Of a DNA stretch of 41,636 nucleotides, positions 40,520 through 41,636 are shown one piece after another. The translations under genes and the position numbers were made by a program. The stretch is from NCBI GenBank assembly GCA_041391505.1, contig JAWKNW010000038.1, positions 1 through 41,636 on the forward strand, in the 5' to 3' direction. Within the stretch, counting starts at the first letter, position 1, and the number at the start of each line of letters is the position of its first letter. A model generated the notes under the pieces. It did not search any database. It saw nothing but the letters and a program-made list of their open reading frames with translations, and was not told where the DNA came from. This DNA comes from Rhodothermales bacterium (lineage in GTDB: Bacteria > Bacteroidota > Rhodothermia > Rhodothermales > JAHQVL01).

Positions 40520-41436
40520 GCGATACGATGCCCATCGATGCCAACACCGTCGCGCTGTCGAACCCGGACAAACTGTTTTTTCCGGATGACGGAATCACCA
40601 AGGGAGACCTGATCGCCTACTATCGACGCATCGCGCCGCGGATGCTCCCGTACCTCGATGGCCGGCCCCTCACGCTGCATCGTTTCCCGAACGGGATAGC
40701 GGAGGGTGGGTTCATCCAGCAGCAGGCCTCCGCGTATTTCCCGGACTGGATCACGCGGGTCACCGTCCCGAAAACCGCCGGCACGATCACGCATGTCGTG
40801 GCGGATTCGCCCGCCACGCTCGTCTATCTGGCCAACCAGGGCGTCATCACGCTCCACGCCTGGCTGAGCCGCGTCGACAAACCCCGGCACCCCGATCGCC
40901 TGATCTTCGATCTCGACCCGCCCGGGAAAAGCGGCGCCGGAGGATTCGACCGGGTGCGCGCGGCCGCCCGCGCGGTGCGCACCCTGCTGGACGAACTGGA
41001 GCTGCCCGCCTATCTGATGACGACCGGGTCGCGCGGCCTGCATGTCGTGACGCCGCTGGACCGGTCCGCCGATTTCGAGGCCGTGCGCGCGTTCGCCCGC
41101 GACCTCGCCCAGCGCGTCGCCGGCCGCTTTCCCGACGAACTTACCGTGGAGCAGCGCAAAAACAAGCGCAAAGGCCGCGTATTCATCGATACACTCCGCA
41201 ACGCCTACGGGCAGACGGCCGTGGCGCCGTTCGCCGTCCGCGCGCTCCCGAAAGCCCCCGTCGCGACCCCGCTGCACTGGGACGAGTTGGACGACGCCGA
41301 CCTCCATCCGCAGCGGTACACCATCCGAAACCTCTTTGGCCGGATCGAGCGGGGTCCCGATCCGTGGGCCGGCATGGCGCGCGCGGCCTGTTCGATAGAC
41401 CGCGCGGCACGCCGGCTGGCGGAACGAGGCGAATGA
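40516..41436 (+). CDS. Stand-alone LigD-type DNA polymerase/primase domain
   Basis: Archaeo-eukaryotic primase-type polymerase that, in LigD, fills ends during Ku-dependent non-homologous end joining. 306 aa. It opens with the family sequence LSNPDKLFFPDDGITKGDL. The catalytic acids are in LIFDLDPPG (D132, D134), the nucleotide-binding TTGSRGLHVVTPL holds H176, and RNAYGQTAVAPFAVR follows. There is no ligase or 3'-phosphoesterase domain on this protein or nearby, so it is either a split LigD or a separate PolDom. No Ku gene is in the window. The start ATG at 40516 is chosen because it begins the conserved domain and overlaps the preceding short frame. Confidence 0.92.
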   Translation: MSDTMPIDANTVALSNPDKLFFPDDGITKGDLIAYYRRIAPRMLPYLDGRPLTLHRFPNGIAEGGFIQQQASAYFPDWITRVTVPKTAGTITHVVADSPATLVYLANQGVITLHAWLSRVDKPRHPDRLIFDLDPPGKSGAGGFDRVRAAARAVRTLLDELELPAYLMTTGSRGLHVVTPLDRSADFEAVRAFARDLAQRVAGRFPDELTVEQRKNKRKGRVFIDTLRNAYGQTAVAPFAVRALPKAPVATPLHWDELDDADLHPQRYTIRNLFGRIERGPDPWAGMARAACSIDRAARRLAERGE

Positions 41437-41465
41437 ACGTCGCCCCGGTTCCTGAACGGTACGTA

Positions 41466-41480
41466 GCGGGGCATCCCCGC
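41466..41480. terminator. Short hairpin between convergent genes
   Basis: GCGGGG (41466-41471) pairs with CCCCGC (41475-41480) around a 3-nt loop in the 50-base gap between the polymerase gene and the leftward partial gene. There is no T-tract. Confidence 0.4.
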
Positions 41481-41486
41481 CGCCGC

Positions 41487-41636
41487 CTAATGACTCGACG
41501 AGGCCGCCAGACGCGCGCTCGCTGGCGCCGACAAATCAGCATAGGGCATCGCTTCGAGCCGCTCCAGCGGGATGCGCTTGCCCGTGATGCGGCAGATCCC
41601 GTAGGTCCCGTCGTCGATCCGTTCGAGCGCGGCGTC
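41487..41636 (-). CDS. TraR/DksA family protein, C-terminal fragment (cut by window edge)
   Basis: The last 49 residues are visible; the start lies beyond the right edge. The sequence ALERIDDGTYGICRITG then KRIPLERLEAMPYADL is the C-terminal zinc-finger-region pattern of DksA/TraR proteins, which act on RNA polymerase. Only one of the four zinc cysteines is present (YGIC), as is usual in the Bacteroidota form of the family (YGICRxTGKxI). It ends in an alanine/serine-rich tail at TAG 41487. Confidence 0.8.
   Translation of the reverse strand, partial: DAALERIDDGTYGICRITGKRIPLERLEAMPYADLSAPASARLAASSSH

Overview
The window is GC-rich, densely coded DNA from a member of the Bacteroidota/Rhodothermota lineage, probably Rhodothermales-like. 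Three secreted proteins (6177-7595, 7678-9315, 27792-28718) end in type IX secretion-style sorting domains with the Y-P-N-P-F start, and a PorV/PorQ-type outer-membrane protein is encoded at 11721-12722. SecA is very long (1134 aa), the DksA-like fragment at the right edge is of the zinc-less Bacteroidota type, and most genes lack a clear Shine-Dalgarno sequence. No tRNA, rRNA, CRISPR array or insertion sequence was seen.

Left third (1-13650): gamma-glutamyltranspeptidase; a small secreted protein; glutaminyl-tRNA synthetase with a fused Yqey domain plus a small upstream gene; two secreted proteins; a DUF1800/DUF1501 export pair; a lipoprotein; the PorQ-like protein; and a YceI-family protein. 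Middle (13992-27682): the housekeeping genes secA, recN and a phosphohexomutase. These are followed by an ECF-type sigma factor, a large lipoprotein and a Ser/Thr kinase with TPR repeats, and then free methionine-(R)-sulfoxide reductase. Right third (27792-41636): a sorted secreted protein; an intergenic repeat block; a frameshifted DUF1501 gene next to a PSCyt1/DUF1549/DUF1553 lipoprotein; a 13-haem cytochrome; a lipoprotein; a Rof-like antiterminator coupled to a TauE/SafE-like membrane protein; PEP synthase; a stand-alone LigD-type polymerase; and a partial DksA/TraR protein.

The most striking gene is the lipoprotein at 21866-24256. Its N-terminal half carries the landmarks of the cholesterol-dependent cytolysin pore-forming fold (domains 1-3). 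Exactly where the membrane-binding domain 4 should begin, it continues instead into seven regularly spaced FG-GAP/VCBS repeats, predicted to form a seven-bladed beta-propeller. It sits between a sigma factor and a kinase of types that are often direct neighbours, which suggests regulated expression.

The second unusual signal is non-coding. At least seven intergenic regions contain imperfect inverted repeats whose arms are tandem runs of degenerate 7-mers (8-mers at one locus). The motif changes from locus to locus, but the phased architecture is kept. The clearest case lies between secA and recN (four heptamers, a 7-nt loop, four complementary heptamers). A different cluster of hairpins and direct repeats fills 28719-29040.
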